Of a DNA stretch of 64,000 nucleotides, positions 1 through 10,545 are shown piece after piece. Below the pieces are notes generated by a model, which saw only the letters and a program-made list of their open reading frames with translations, had not been told where the DNA came from and ran no database searches. Positions within the stretch are counted from its first letter, which is position 1; every line of letters begins with the position of its first letter. The stretch lies in assembly GCA_036785325.1 (NCBI GenBank), contig JAXIVH010000006.1:7618594-7682593 (forward strand), read 5' to 3'. Both the position numbers and the translations under genes were made by a program. The DNA comes from Urophycis tenuis (taxonomy: Eukaryota; Chordata; Actinopteri; Gadiformes; Phycidae).

Positions 1-3000
1 TAACGGCTCAGGAAGGAGAATCTGTTCGATTGAATAGTTGGAGCGACAAGTTCTCCCTCGTTTCATGCAAAACAACCAAACCACCGAAAATTTTGCCCGC
101 TATTCCAGGAAAAAGTTGGAACCGCACACGGTCACCAATGGACCACCCGAGCACTTGGACGCGGCTGAGAGCGAGTTATATCCTCTCTCTTCTCCTGCAT
201 CGGGATCATCACAGTCAGGTTTCATCCTACTGTAATCCCAGTGTACGACTGCCCATAAACAGAAAGCATTTACGATTTGCGTCTGCCCTGAGATGTGAAA
301 ACAGACACGGCTGCCTGATTTGAAGAACAATTCTTCTTGGTCTGTTTTGCATCGACACTCACAGTTGCCTGATGTTCTTCTAACAATGTGATCAAGCAGG
401 CCTCATAAAATACCTCCTCCGCTTCGTCAATTTGAGTCCCCATGACTCCAACAGAAGCGATTCATCTTCGGCTCCTCCTTTAATCTGCCTCTCTTTCTTC
501 TGCTCTGCAGTTTGTTTGTTGTTCCATAATCACAGAGCCCCTCTCCCAGCCTTCGCCGTTCCCTCCAGGCCACCCGTGCAGCCCTATCAGCAGGGATGCA
601 CCTGCAAAGGCCCCGGCGATAGCATCCTGGAGAGAAGCAGAGCACTCTGGCCCGGGCTACTGAGGTCTGTCTAATTGGGGTCTGAGGTTGTGATGTCTCT
701 CATGCGCTCCCAGTCAGAACAGCGCTGTCTCATTAAAGCTCCTCTGGTCGGCTCCTTCTAAGGAGAGCATGGCAGTGAGTCAGACCCGACCCTCCGCCCA
801 TCGCCTTCCACCTCCGCCTACCCCCACCCCCTCCTCCCTCAGTACACACCCCTCCCACCGCCCCCGTCTCCCCCCCCCCTCAGTGTGTAGCCGCCAGCCC
901 CAGGTGGTGTGCCACCCATGCTCCAGGCCCCAGGTGGTGGTGCCACTCCTGCAGACTGGAACCAGGCGTGTCGGTGAAGTGAAACCGAAACGCACTGGGC
1001 GCGCCAAATGTAAACAAACACAAACATGCAGATGAAAGACAAAAAATCCAGTGCATTCTAAATGGCAAATGACTTTTTTTTCGATTAGACTCTCTCAGAT
1101 ATATTTGTCCAAAGCAACTTTGTGATTTTTTTTTTTTAATCATTAGGCGTCAGAACTCTTGCTCAGTTCTGGGACGGAGTTGGAGCCCAGAGCTTTTCAA
1201 TCTCCCTCCCTTGCCCTCTCCCCTCCTCATGCCCCGCCACCCCCTCATGCCACCCCGCCACTCTACCCTGCATCTCGGCCCATTGGACTGCTATTGCTCC
1301 TGTCCTGTCCTTACGTCTTGTCTTGTCTGTGTACATACCTCTGTATGTATGTATATATGCGGTACTGTTGTCTTTCTTTGTTCTTTGTTTCATTGTGAAA
1401 GCGACTTTGGGTCTTTGAAAAGCGCTATACAAATAAATTGAATAATAATAATTATTATTATTATTAATTGGGAGTCAAACACCCTAACTACTCGAGCGTT
1501 CTGCCCCCGGGGTCTGAGGGGCTGGCCGACCAACAGGAATGTGCCGCAGTGTGTACTATTTGTTTTGTTTCAGCCGCCGATCGGAAATCAAATACAGCGC
1601 GAGGTTCCTGCCTGCGACGTAGCAGCGACAGCACTATCTCTCCTCATCGCTCAGCTGGTGCCCCCAGCGTGACCCGCTCGAATTTCATCAACGTCCTCTC
1701 TGCTTGTTATCCGAGGGCGGCAGCTGCCTAAAGGATGGCCCGCTGCTAACGTACACAACGCGGTCCCATCGCAGCCGTCTTTACTTTCCCACTCGTTGGG
1801 CAAACATTTATGTTTGTCACCTCAGGACGCCGGTGGACCAGGGGGAGTTCCAAGGACAATGAGAGAGCTGTTTATGTGCGTGGGCAGCATTTCTCAAAGC
1901 ATCACCGTAATGTTGATTTGTGTCCCGCAATAAATAGATGGAGTAAAAAACCTGAATCTAAAACATGAGGGAAGCATCTTGCTCTGCACCACACAGCAGC
2001 ATCATGCATTATGGAGCAGAGCCTTCTACACTGAATGAACGTCAGGAAGAAAGACATTCCGTACTATGACTTACTATGACTAACCATTCCGGGTTGCTGG
2101 GAAATGTGCACAACTGCTCGCTGGCTTCCAGTCATCGCTTTGCTGCTAGCCCAGGCGTCAAGTCTTTCCATGTATTAAGTCTAACCAGTGCTACGCATTT
2201 AATACACAATAAAACGCAATTGCCGACACTTTTTCTTCTTTAAGGTCTCGTGTTGTACTACAAAGTATTATGATTCTGCAAGCCGTGTGTAAATACAGTA
2301 TGGAGGGATGGTGGTGGTGGTGGGGGCAGATTGTTTAGAGAGAAGAAACACTGGAGGCAGCAGGACTGATGAGGTGATTACAGATGGAGGAGCGGAGGTG
2401 AACTCAGCAGGGAACTCAGGTGACTCAAGGACTTGACAAGAGCACGGTGCTGGATGTTCTGCCCTCCACATGCGCCAGCTCTGTGAGCTTCTGCTGCAGT
2501 CTGGGCAGGGAGGGACAGAATGTATGCTTTTTCTTTCTAGACAATCAAGATTTTGTTTTTAGGGGGTTGGGGGGGGGGGGGGAATGACTGAATTACTAAG
2601 TAGTGTTTACAGTCCTGCTAACGGAGCTTGTTTTTTTTTTATTGTTTACATTTGGTTGGTTATTTTCCCCATCGTGATTTTGTTCACAATCATATCCAAA
2701 GCAAAGGTGGCATACTTAATGCATAATAAACATAAACAAATTATAATATGACCGAGTCGTATTTAACACAACTTTACTTTAACAGTAACTACATCGTTAC
2801 ATTTGAACAACAACATATCAGACGTGAACACATAATTGCAATCTTAAACGTGTTGCAATGTCTTTTAAAGAAAGCCCAGCAGAAGGCTTCTTTCTCCCTG
2901 CTCTACATTTCTTAGGATATTGAATCCTACCTGCTTGGTAAACGTAGCGTTTAGGGGCATCATGGTTAAGATCATATTGGTTCTTCGCAGTGCTGTATTT

Positions 3001-4524
3001 CTGTGAGGCCCGTATTCAGTTCGATTTTTTAAAAAGGTGACGTCATGAATAATGAACAGGTAGAAATCCTTTGTGACCGGTGTCTCTTGATCTGCCTTCA
3101 GTCAAGTGCCTTTAAAACAAGACATTCCTCAGAGGAGCCGGTAAGAAGTTGTGTCCAGTAGTAATCAAGCACCACAAATGGAAGTTAAAAAAAAAAAAGG
3201 GTAGCCACATTTCGTTATTTTAAAGCAACAGGGATTCACCCTCTGAAGAGCTCTGACCACCAGCTCCCTTGTCCACGTGAAATGAACCAGTGACAAACGA
3301 GAAATCATGTGAAACATGTTGGGGGAAAGGGGGGGGGGACAGGGAGGGGTTAATAGAAAGCAAAAGAAAGGGGGAAAGATCTCTTAATCCTTTTCTTTAC
3401 TCCACCCTTCACTCTTCTTTACTCAGGCCTTCACTTGTGCAGTAAAAGACGAAAGCAGACCAGAGGTTAGCACTTGACATTGGGAGTAACAAGGAGAAAT
3501 TAAGTTTCATTATGAGGAAAAGGTTTTGATTTTGGCAAAGGAAGACAGGCTTCTTTGAAATAAGCACATTGTAAGAATTGGGAATTCCAGGAATGTCAGG
3601 CCATTAATCTCAGCAATCTGAATTCCTTCCAGCCTCGAGGCTGGGAAGATAATACCGCAGGAAAGGAAGAAGGTGTTAGATTTCAACACATATTCCAGGA
3701 ATTCTCTACTCATTGTGAGTCAGTCTCACTGGCTACAACATATTCAATTACAGGGGGAACACACACATATGCTCCATTGTTGTTCTAAACGCAATGTTCA
3801 CAGTCACAGTGAGCATAATTCATGACCATTAGATGACTTTGTATGATTTTTAAGAACATTCTTCATATGTTGATGCTCCTTACGCAAAGAAAGAGCGGAT
3901 CCTTTAGGTGACTTTCTCGGCACAGTCCGTGTAATACACAAGTCTACGGTGTTTGTAGCACAGTGTCAAACACGAACATTTTACATTTCTCTGGAACTGT
4001 TTCCTCTTTATTCATTATTCCATCCAAACGCTCTCGGTCATCATAAGGACTTTAGGGGTGGGGCATATCTGAACGCGTAAAAGAGGGGAAAAAAAACTTT
4101 GCTAACTTGAGGTTTATCTAATGCAACGCAATATGTTATCGATTGGGCTACACGCACGATTTTACACTACAGATTGAAATAAAATGATAGTTGAACAGTT
4201 TTACCAAAACATTTACATACAATTTGCGTGCGTACTGAGTCCTATATGATAGACACAGAGCGGCGACCGTATCGCTTCAAACTGAAAGATCAACCCATTA
4301 GTCAATTGTAGCGGTCCTCTTTTTTGTAGTTTGTGTCTCATTACAACAACAATAACTAGTTTACTGAATTAAATATTCACCAGCTAGAGTTTATACATTG
4401 CCAATGATCCACTTTCAAGGACACTGCAGCTCCTACTCGAGCGAACCAAACTGCAAAGACAGAAATCAAACAAACATTGTGCCGAAAACGACGTTTAAGA
4501 GAATAATAAAAATCAGCGCTTTAC
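1..4524 (-). other. rbms2: rbms2 first intron (left part), no exon recognised
   Basis: This stretch lies downstream (minus strand) of the rbms2 first coding exon and is taken as its first intron, running off the left edge. I looked on the minus strand for the next expected exon (rich in Pro/Ser/Asn, then the first RRM) and did not find it. It holds short homopolymers, AT-rich sequence, a retroposon tail near 1395-1470 and a GA/GGAATG-containing segment near 3480-3720. The intron assignment is inferred only from the single exon at 4525-4596. Confidence 0.5.
1390..1470 (+). repeat. LINE/SINE 3' tail with (ATT)n end
   Basis: The sequence reads GCGACTTTGGGTCTTTGAAA, then AGCGCTATACAAATAAATTG, and finishes in an ATT/AAT microsatellite. 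This is the common 3' end of teleost L2-like LINEs and their SINEs, ending in a short tandem repeat. The 5' boundary is not visible, so only the tail is claimed. Confidence 0.6.
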
Positions 4525-4596
4525 CTTCTTGTTATTTCTGTTAATATAGCCGTTGTATGGGTTGATTCCTGTCCTTGGCGGCACCGAGAGCAGCAT
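4525..4596 (-). CDS. rbms2: RNA-binding motif single-stranded-interacting protein 2, coding exon 1
   Basis: On the minus strand an ATG (4596-4594) opens 24 codons, followed directly by a GTAAAG donor. The peptide starts MLLSVPPRTGINPYN and ends in YINRNNKK. Human RBMS2 uniquely begins MLLSV, has a Gly-Ile/Tyr-Asn stretch and ends this exon in NRNNKK; the RBMS1 and RBMS3 starts differ. The exon is 72 nt and ends in phase 0. Rbms2 carries two RRM domains that bind AU-rich single-stranded RNA or DNA and acts in mRNA stability; neither RRM is in the window. The gene faces left, away from lrp1. Which duplicate (a or b) this is cannot be told. Identity rests on 24 residues, so it is likely but not certain. 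Confidence 0.78.
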
Positions 4597-4765
4597 TTTC
4601 ACAGCACTATGTCCGGAGCGGAGACCACAGCCAAGGCAGCTGACGTCAGCTAGGGAAATTCAGCCTGGAATGGTGGAAGTGATTGGAGTCGCTCCGGTCC
4701 TTCCCTACAACTATGCGTTAAAGAGCGCGCTCAGGGAACTGTAGTTTGTTGGACTCGGACGAATT
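4597..4765 (-). promoter_or_regulatory. rbms2: rbms2 5' UTR and promoter-like region
   Basis: Immediately 5' of the rbms2 ATG lie a CRE-type GCTGACGTCAGC palindrome (about 4639-4650), a GGAAGTG ETS-type core, a GATTGG inverted CCAAT box, and AACTGTAGTTTG, whose complement resembles the ACTACA-TTCCC submotif bound by ZNF143. There is no TATA box. CpGs are denser than in the flanks. The motif cluster is seen; its use as a promoter is inferred from its position. Confidence 0.5.
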
Positions 4766-5057
4766 ACGAATGTTCATAACTATGGGCCTTTATCCCCTAA
4801 AATCTATTCCTTCTAATTCCTTTCATAATGCAGCCCTTACATCTTTTCAAGTATAGACCTATACATCGCTGTTATGAACATTTTGTCGGCCTAAACGTGG
4901 CATGTAAACTATGGTATTTGCATCTCTGCCTAACGACCAAACATCTCAAATTAAACACGACTACTTGAGAGATGACCAATAGGAAGGCCAACATCTTTGT
5001 TGTCATATGTTGATTTTGCTGGCTCGTATACTGAAAACACACGCACGCTTGCACGCA

Positions 5058-5176
<119 letters not shown>

Positions 5177-5462
5177 GATATCAGGCATGCATACATTCAT
5201 ACATACATGCATATAAAACATATATACATACATAATAATTTTTCATGAAACCACTGTCATTGATGTTTTTTGTTTTTTGTTCTACTATAGGGCCAATACT
5301 ATAGCACAGTTAGGTCAAATGTTCATTCCTCCATAATCTGCAAAATTGTTTTCTGTTGTCTTTTCCCTGCCAGGTCTGCTGTGAGTCCTGCTTTGCCCAA
5401 GGACAGTTTGGAAAGTAACTCAGTCAGCAGAATATAAGAAACAGCTAACCCCCCCCCCCCCC

Positions 5463-5503
5463 ACAGACACATGCACACACACATGCGCGCACACACACAC
5501 ACA

Positions 5504-5535
<32 letters not shown>
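5463..5535. repeat. Imperfect (CA)n microsatellite preceded by a C run
   Basis: CA repeats with GCGC and CAGA interruptions, immediately after a 13-base C run. Confidence 0.95.
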
Positions 5536-5538
<3 letters not shown>

Positions 5539-5842
5539 TGTATTTCACCCGAGCTAACGTGAGTGTGTGTTGTGAACATTAACCTGTGATTAGTGCCATA
5601 GATCCATCAAAAGAGATTGTTCACTGTATTCACCATCTCCCACTAATAACACGTTTCCCAATGCAGGTCAGCACAATAAGCTTGCGACAACACCGTGGGT
5701 GTGTCATCGGGTATCTGAGCTAGAGAATTATAAGGACAACATGTAATAAATAAATAAAGACAACATGCTTTTTAGGGGTGTAGCTGAATCGATAGCACCC
5801 CTCTCTCGCTCTCTTCCTTGGCAATCTGTATTAATCCATGTA

Positions 5843-5860
5843 GGGGGGGGGGGGGGGGGG
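5843..5860. repeat. G18 homopolymer
   Basis: An uninterrupted run of 18 G; its exact length is likely uncertain in the assembly. Confidence 0.9.
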
Positions 5861-6129
5861 AGTCACCAATGTGAACTTTGTATGTTTCACTGGGGGGCCC
5901 TGGCCAAATGGGTGTGTGGGGGAGGGGCCAGGGCAGGGATGCTAGGCTGGTCTAGAGAGGGAGGGAGGGAGGGAGGGAGGGAGAGAGAGAGGGAGACGGA
6001 TGGCTTGGAGGGAGCATGCTCCACATTCCTCAGGTGTTGTCTAGCTGGCTCAGTAATTACCTCTCTGTGGAAACAAGCATAAAAACACACTTTCCTGGGG
6101 TACATGGAGAAGAAGTCATGCTACACGCA

Positions 6130-6161
6130 CGCACGGACACACACACACACACACACACACA

Positions 6162-6201
<40 letters not shown>

Positions 6202-6203
6202 CA
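6130..6203. repeat. (CA)n microsatellite
   Basis: CA repeats with CGCG interruptions. Confidence 0.97.
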
Positions 6204-7384
6204 GTAATTGAGGAGGAACATGACCAGAGATATTATAGAGGTGCATGTGTTTAGTAACATTTGTAAACAATTGACTTTGTTTGCTTGTTTATTAGTACAG
6301 AATAAATGCACAGTGGGAGAACAGGTCTTCCATGTGGAGGCCTGAGATGCAGGGTGGAGTAGGGAATCCATCTTCTCTCCAGGCTAATGATAAGCTAATG
6401 GTAACCAGGCTCATCACCCTGTGATGCATCTCTCCTCTGTTTGGGGATGTCCCGTGTCTCACAGAGTGGTCAACCTTGATATCAACAGACATACACACAC
6501 ACATAGTCAGACCCACAAACATAACTCAAGCCATACAACCTAGGGTTGTCTCGTATAATCCCTTGTAGTCCATTTGCAACTGACTTCACTGCAATTGCAG
6601 TTACTGTTTTATTTTCACTACCACGACATAATTACACTTATGTGAAATATGTCCCCTGGGCGTAAAGCACCCGTCTACCGTGGAAAGGTTAACTTTTAGG
6701 GCGTGGACCATAGCATGAATGTAAATATGTTCAAGTATTCAAGTAACTATTGTCAAACATGCTACATGCCAGGCATATAGCACAGATGAACAGTCCTCTC
6801 AGACCTACAGTGCAACAAACAAACAGTGTACTGACCACACAAAATACATGAATGAATTTACATTTCCAGGGGTATCCATGTCTCGACTGAGTTTAAGTTA
6901 CAAATAAATAAAATGTTATGTGCATACATCAAGAGATCAAGCTCACAGAGACGCAGCAAGAGCTAACACAGCTCCTGTACAAAGAGGAAATAAACACGAG
7001 ATGTGAGGTGACTGTTTTTTTTTGGGGGGGGGAATACATTTTGAGTTGTTTGTTTGTTATTCTCATTTTAAAAGATGAAAATATTGAAGTGAGATGGGGA
7101 AAAAAATGGTTTTCATTTACTTATTATAGCATTATAATTCTGCACAACTAATAGCTAGCTGCCCAATAATTACACACAAATGGATATTCTCCTAAGAAAG
7201 CCGAAAACGCACTTTTATCTTCTTAAATATTCAGATTTGAGGTTTATTAACATGAGGATGGACTGAGAGTAATGTTCAACAAGAAAATTAATCCTCAAAG
7301 ATACAATATGCCTAATATTCTTGCACAGTATAGTAGAAAAAAATAATTGAAATGCTTTCTTACTGTATTAGCAGCAATGAAATG

Positions 7385-7447
7385 TTTCACCAAGTTGCTT
7401 TGGATAAAAGCGTCTGCTAAATGCCCTAAATGTAAATGTAAATGTAA
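7385..7447 (+). repeat. Teleost retroposon 3' tail
   Basis: Contains GCTTTGGATAAAAGCGTCTG followed by CTAAATGCCCTAAATG and repeated AAATGT. This is a very common teleost LINE/SINE 3' end. The same tail occurs at 39625-39677 (same strand) and 38868-38925 (opposite strand). No SINE body is evident upstream. Confidence 0.75.
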
Positions 7448-7534
7448 TTCCTTTCATCATCTGCATCTGAGCACTTAAAGGAAACATAGCTGTACTCTTG
7501 AAGATTCACTTTGCCAGGTAAACCCCTTCAATGC

Positions 7535-7880
7535 TGCTTTAGGGGTGGATGGGCCTTTAAGCAATTTATGAAGGAGCATCTCTCATTGACTGAGCCAGTT
7601 GAGTACATACTTGATAGTGACAAGGAAAAAACCTACCAGTATGTACCAATTCTGCCTTCATCATCTCAACTTTTGAACAACAAGACACATTCAAGACACA
7701 GAATTGCAAAACAGAAGGCCATCTGATGTTTCCTCTGGATACAAATCATTGCATGATGGATTGTTCCTAAGAGAAAACAACTACTTACATGGAGATGAAC
7801 TTGCACTCCCACTCAGATGACATTGTTCTCATGACTTTGGGAACAAGAAGCATAAAGTCATGGGTGTATGAAGACCCCTG
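7535..7880 (+). pseudogene. Decayed copy of a multicopy teleost ORF, probably transposon-derived
   Basis: Two reading-frame blocks are seen. The first holds HLSLTEPVEYILD then KTYQYVPILPS; the second, in another frame, holds SSGYKSLHDGLFLRENN, GDELALPL and KKHKVMGVYE. I recognise this block order from uncharacterised multicopy teleost proteins in which an EPVE...YQYVPIL block precedes LREN...GDELAL...KKHKV. The frame is broken between blocks and the conserved middle is partly missing, so this copy is dead. The family's function is unknown to me; a transposon origin is inferred from copy number and surroundings. Confidence 0.5.
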
Positions 7881-7889
7881 CTACCTTGT

Positions 7890-8424
7890 GATTGTTATGC
7901 CCCGGCCTAGGGAATACCCAAACATAACACAGTGATCTCTCCCTTCCCCACTTTCAAGAACGAAGCACAAAAACACGTAGAATGCAGTCCAAGATAAAGG
8001 GAATTTATTTACCCAAACAAAATTAAAGACGTCAGGGTGAGCGTAGCCTAAAATGATAAACAAAACAAGCTGGGTAAATCTGACTTGCCTATACTCAAAA
8101 TAAAAGTCAACAGAAAAACAGGTTTCTTACCTCACTCCCTAACCAAAAAACAGGAAAAAAAGATACCACAAAGAAAAAGGCTACTCACCACTACCAAAAC
8201 TGGACTGAACGATATATACAATATTAACAAATGAGATCCAAAATCTCGTTAACACAAGCAAAAATCAGCTATTGCCCCAATGGCCAGATTGGGTCAGAGA
8301 TGCGAGAGAGTGAGACGCCAAGTCTGCTGCCGGCTCCACTTTTGAATGTCCTGCCATTTTGATTTCCCCTAATAAGCAGCCTCCAGGATTACCTCCAATT
8401 AGCAACCTCCACCTGAACAGGTAC
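7890..8424. other. Unresolved repeat-like sequence left of the hAT element
   Basis: A/T-rich sequence beginning near TGTTATGCCCCGGCC (7895), which resembles the edge of an interspersed repeat. No ORF, terminal repeat or target duplication could be paired, so no element is named. Confidence 0.3.
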
Positions 8425-8734
8425 ATCTTGGGCAGTGTTGGGTAGTAACGCGTTATTAGTAACGCCGTTACGTAACACCGTTATTTTTTTCAGTAACGCG
8501 TTACGTAACGCGTTGTTTTTTTAAATTCAGTAACTCCGTTCCCGTTACCAAACGCTACGTTACTTCGTTCCTTTTGGTGAGGTTTTACAACCGCGCGCAG
8601 TTTCCGATCAATAAAGTTGAATTGAATTGAAAAACAAAGCTGTCGCCTCTAGCGTCACACACGCAGTCACACACGCAGTCACACACGCAATCAAACACGC
8701 GCCCCGAAGATGACTGGACAGGTCAGTGCACGGC

Positions 8735-8938
8735 ATGATGGCGAGCGAGAAGGGGAAGATCAGTTTCTACTCTTGGAAATACTCAAATTTTTTTCAACTC
8801 GAGAGCAAAGGGGAAAACAACATTTCGGTAAGATGTAAACTGTGCCCCGGGTCAAAAATCCTCTGTAGGCCTACGGCGAAAAACAGCAACAGCAATCTGA
8901 TGAAGCACATCGAGAAGCGGCACACACACGCACGCACG

Positions 8939-9016
<78 letters not shown>

Positions 9017-9109
9017 CGGCGCTCCGAGGAGGCGGAGCGAGGACGCGGCGGAGGCGTCTCTGCCTCTCGTACGGCGGCGGCTCAGCGGCGCTCAGCCGGC
9101 CGACGTTGA
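8735..9109 (+). pseudogene. hAT transposase N-terminal BED zinc-finger remnant
   Basis: From ATG 8735 the frame has a Trp/Phe-rich start (FYSWKYSNFFQL), then CKLC at about residues 35-38 and HIEKRH at about 57-62, matching the C-x2-C ... H-x4-H pattern of BED fingers that bind transposon ends. The reading then runs straight into the CA microsatellite as His-Thr repeats and a low-complexity Arg-rich tail ending near 9109. There is no RNase H-like catalytic domain and no hAT dimerisation domain. It is a truncated, probably untranslated fragment inside the hAT element. Confidence 0.72.
8929..9014. repeat. (CGCA)/(CA)n microsatellite inside the hAT element
   Basis: A short CGCA run followed by about 35 CA units, located after the BED-finger fragment. 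Confidence 0.96.
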
Positions 9110-9597
9110 CGTCAGAATATTGTTTTCAGTATATCAGAGTGTCTGTATTTGCTTTTAAGCCACTTTAATTTTTGGCAGTTTGTTTTTGAATACCAAATAA
9201 GAAAAATAGCCTTGTTTAGCCAGTTTATAGCCTATGGCCTGACTGAAATAAATAGACATTGAAAAAATACTTTGGTGTTTGTGTTGGTGCACAACAGATC
9301 AGCTTGGATGATTAGATTCAGTGATGTGGATGCAAAGGAATTGAAACGGTTGTATTATTTTGTATTATTCAGCATCAGTACAGAATTGAAATGACGGCTA
9401 GAGGGGAACTCAATCAATCAACCTTTGTTTAGAGCATTGGAAGAACGTTTTACAGTAACTAAAAAGTTACTTTCTCACTAACGCATTACTTTTTGGTTTA
9501 AGTAACTGAGTTACTAACTGAGTTACTTTTTTACAAAGTAACTAGTAACTGTAACTAGTTACTATTTTTCAGTAACTAGCACAACACTGATCTTGGG

Positions 9598-10199
9598 ACA
9601 CAAAGCGATACAGCTCTTTATTGTTCACACACACACCTGCCACTCCTCTAGGGGGCGCACACACAACTTCGGCCGTGGAAACAGTGGACTGGCTGAAAGC
9701 TGTGAAGTGGCTGAAAGCCGTGAAATACCTTAGAGCCGTGGTTTTCTATATATAAGTAGGATAGAACAGAAATTATCAGTATTACATGGATATCTACAAT
9801 GCAATGGCGGAATCATTCTGATAATTAATAAACACAGTATTACAGATTGATAACCATGGATAATTACACACACAATTGCACTGGATGCCCTGCTCAATGT
9901 GAAACGGCATGGCAAGGGCCTGCTGCTAGTGATATTCTTACTAAACTAATGAACATAGCAATTAACAAAACCTAAAGGAATACTAGCGCGTATGACGTGC
10001 ACAAGGCTATAGAGTGGCGTTTACCACGTAGACCTACTTTGAATTACCCGAGCGAGTTACATATGTCACTGAAACAACCGAATAATGTACTACGGAGAGT
10101 CCGACATACAAGTGCTAAACGGTTAAAGGGGAACAGGTCATTCATGCACAGATAAGTGTCCGGAGTCCGGACTCACATTCGACGGGACGCACGGCAAGG
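9598..10199. other. Sequence right of the hAT element, no gene seen
   Basis: Holds short CA stretches and a CTCTAGGGGGCGC motif common in fish interspersed repeats. No exon or coding signal was recognised. Confidence 0.5.
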
Positions 10200-10400
10200 A
10201 AAAGAACATTAGCGAATGTTCCGTATTAACGAAGTGTCCGTCACCGTCAGCTCCGCAACCAACCTGTGGGTCCGGTCCCACGTGACTTTCGCTGACTGGG
10301 GGGCGGGGCACTTCAATAGCTCAGCGTGGCGGACAGGTGAGTCGGGATCGGGATTGGCCATCGCGGGTCCGTTAGAGAACACAGAAGCAGTGTTACATAC
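10200..10400 (+). promoter_or_regulatory. GC-rich promoter-like segment
   Basis: A local CpG-rich island in AT-rich surroundings has TCCCACGTGAC (USF/E-box type), GGGGGGCGGGG (Sp type) and GGATTGGCC (inverted CCAAT). It precedes the unrecognised exon cluster beginning at 10546. The motifs are seen; promoter activity is inferred. Confidence 0.4.
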
Positions 10401-10545
10401 AAAAACCTTACACACAAGGGTTAAGTGCACTCTCCCCGTAACCACTGCCCAAATCTGAACACTTTATGCTAAAGATTGTTAAGCTTTAAGCATTTTTCTA
10501 ACGGGACTGTAGAAAGACGTCTTGTCAGAGCGTAGCCTAGCCGTG

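Larger units (their letters stand above)
8433..9589 (+). mobile_element. hAT DNA transposon, internally deleted, with perfect 8-bp target duplication
   Basis: The element begins CAGTGTTGGGTAG and ends in CTAGCACAACACTG, giving terminal inverted repeats that match at CAGTGTTG. It is flanked on both sides by ATCTTGGG (8425-8432 and 9590-9597). An 8-bp duplication with CAGTG termini is diagnostic of the hAT superfamily. Subterminal regions are crowded with GTAACG/AGTTACT motifs, typical transposase-binding clutter. At 1157 bp it is far shorter than an autonomous hAT of about 3-5 kb and keeps only a BED-finger fragment, so it cannot mobilise itself. It carries a private CA array at 8929-9014. Confidence 0.93.

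Noticed and set aside
5770..5795. tRNA-like A box (GTGTAGCTGAATCGATAGC)
   Set aside because: No B box at the right distance and no cloverleaf; at most a SINE trace.
7895..10190. LTR retrotransposon or solo LTR around the hAT element
   Set aside because: The TGTTATGCCCC edge looks repeat-like, but no matching end, second LTR or target duplication could be paired.
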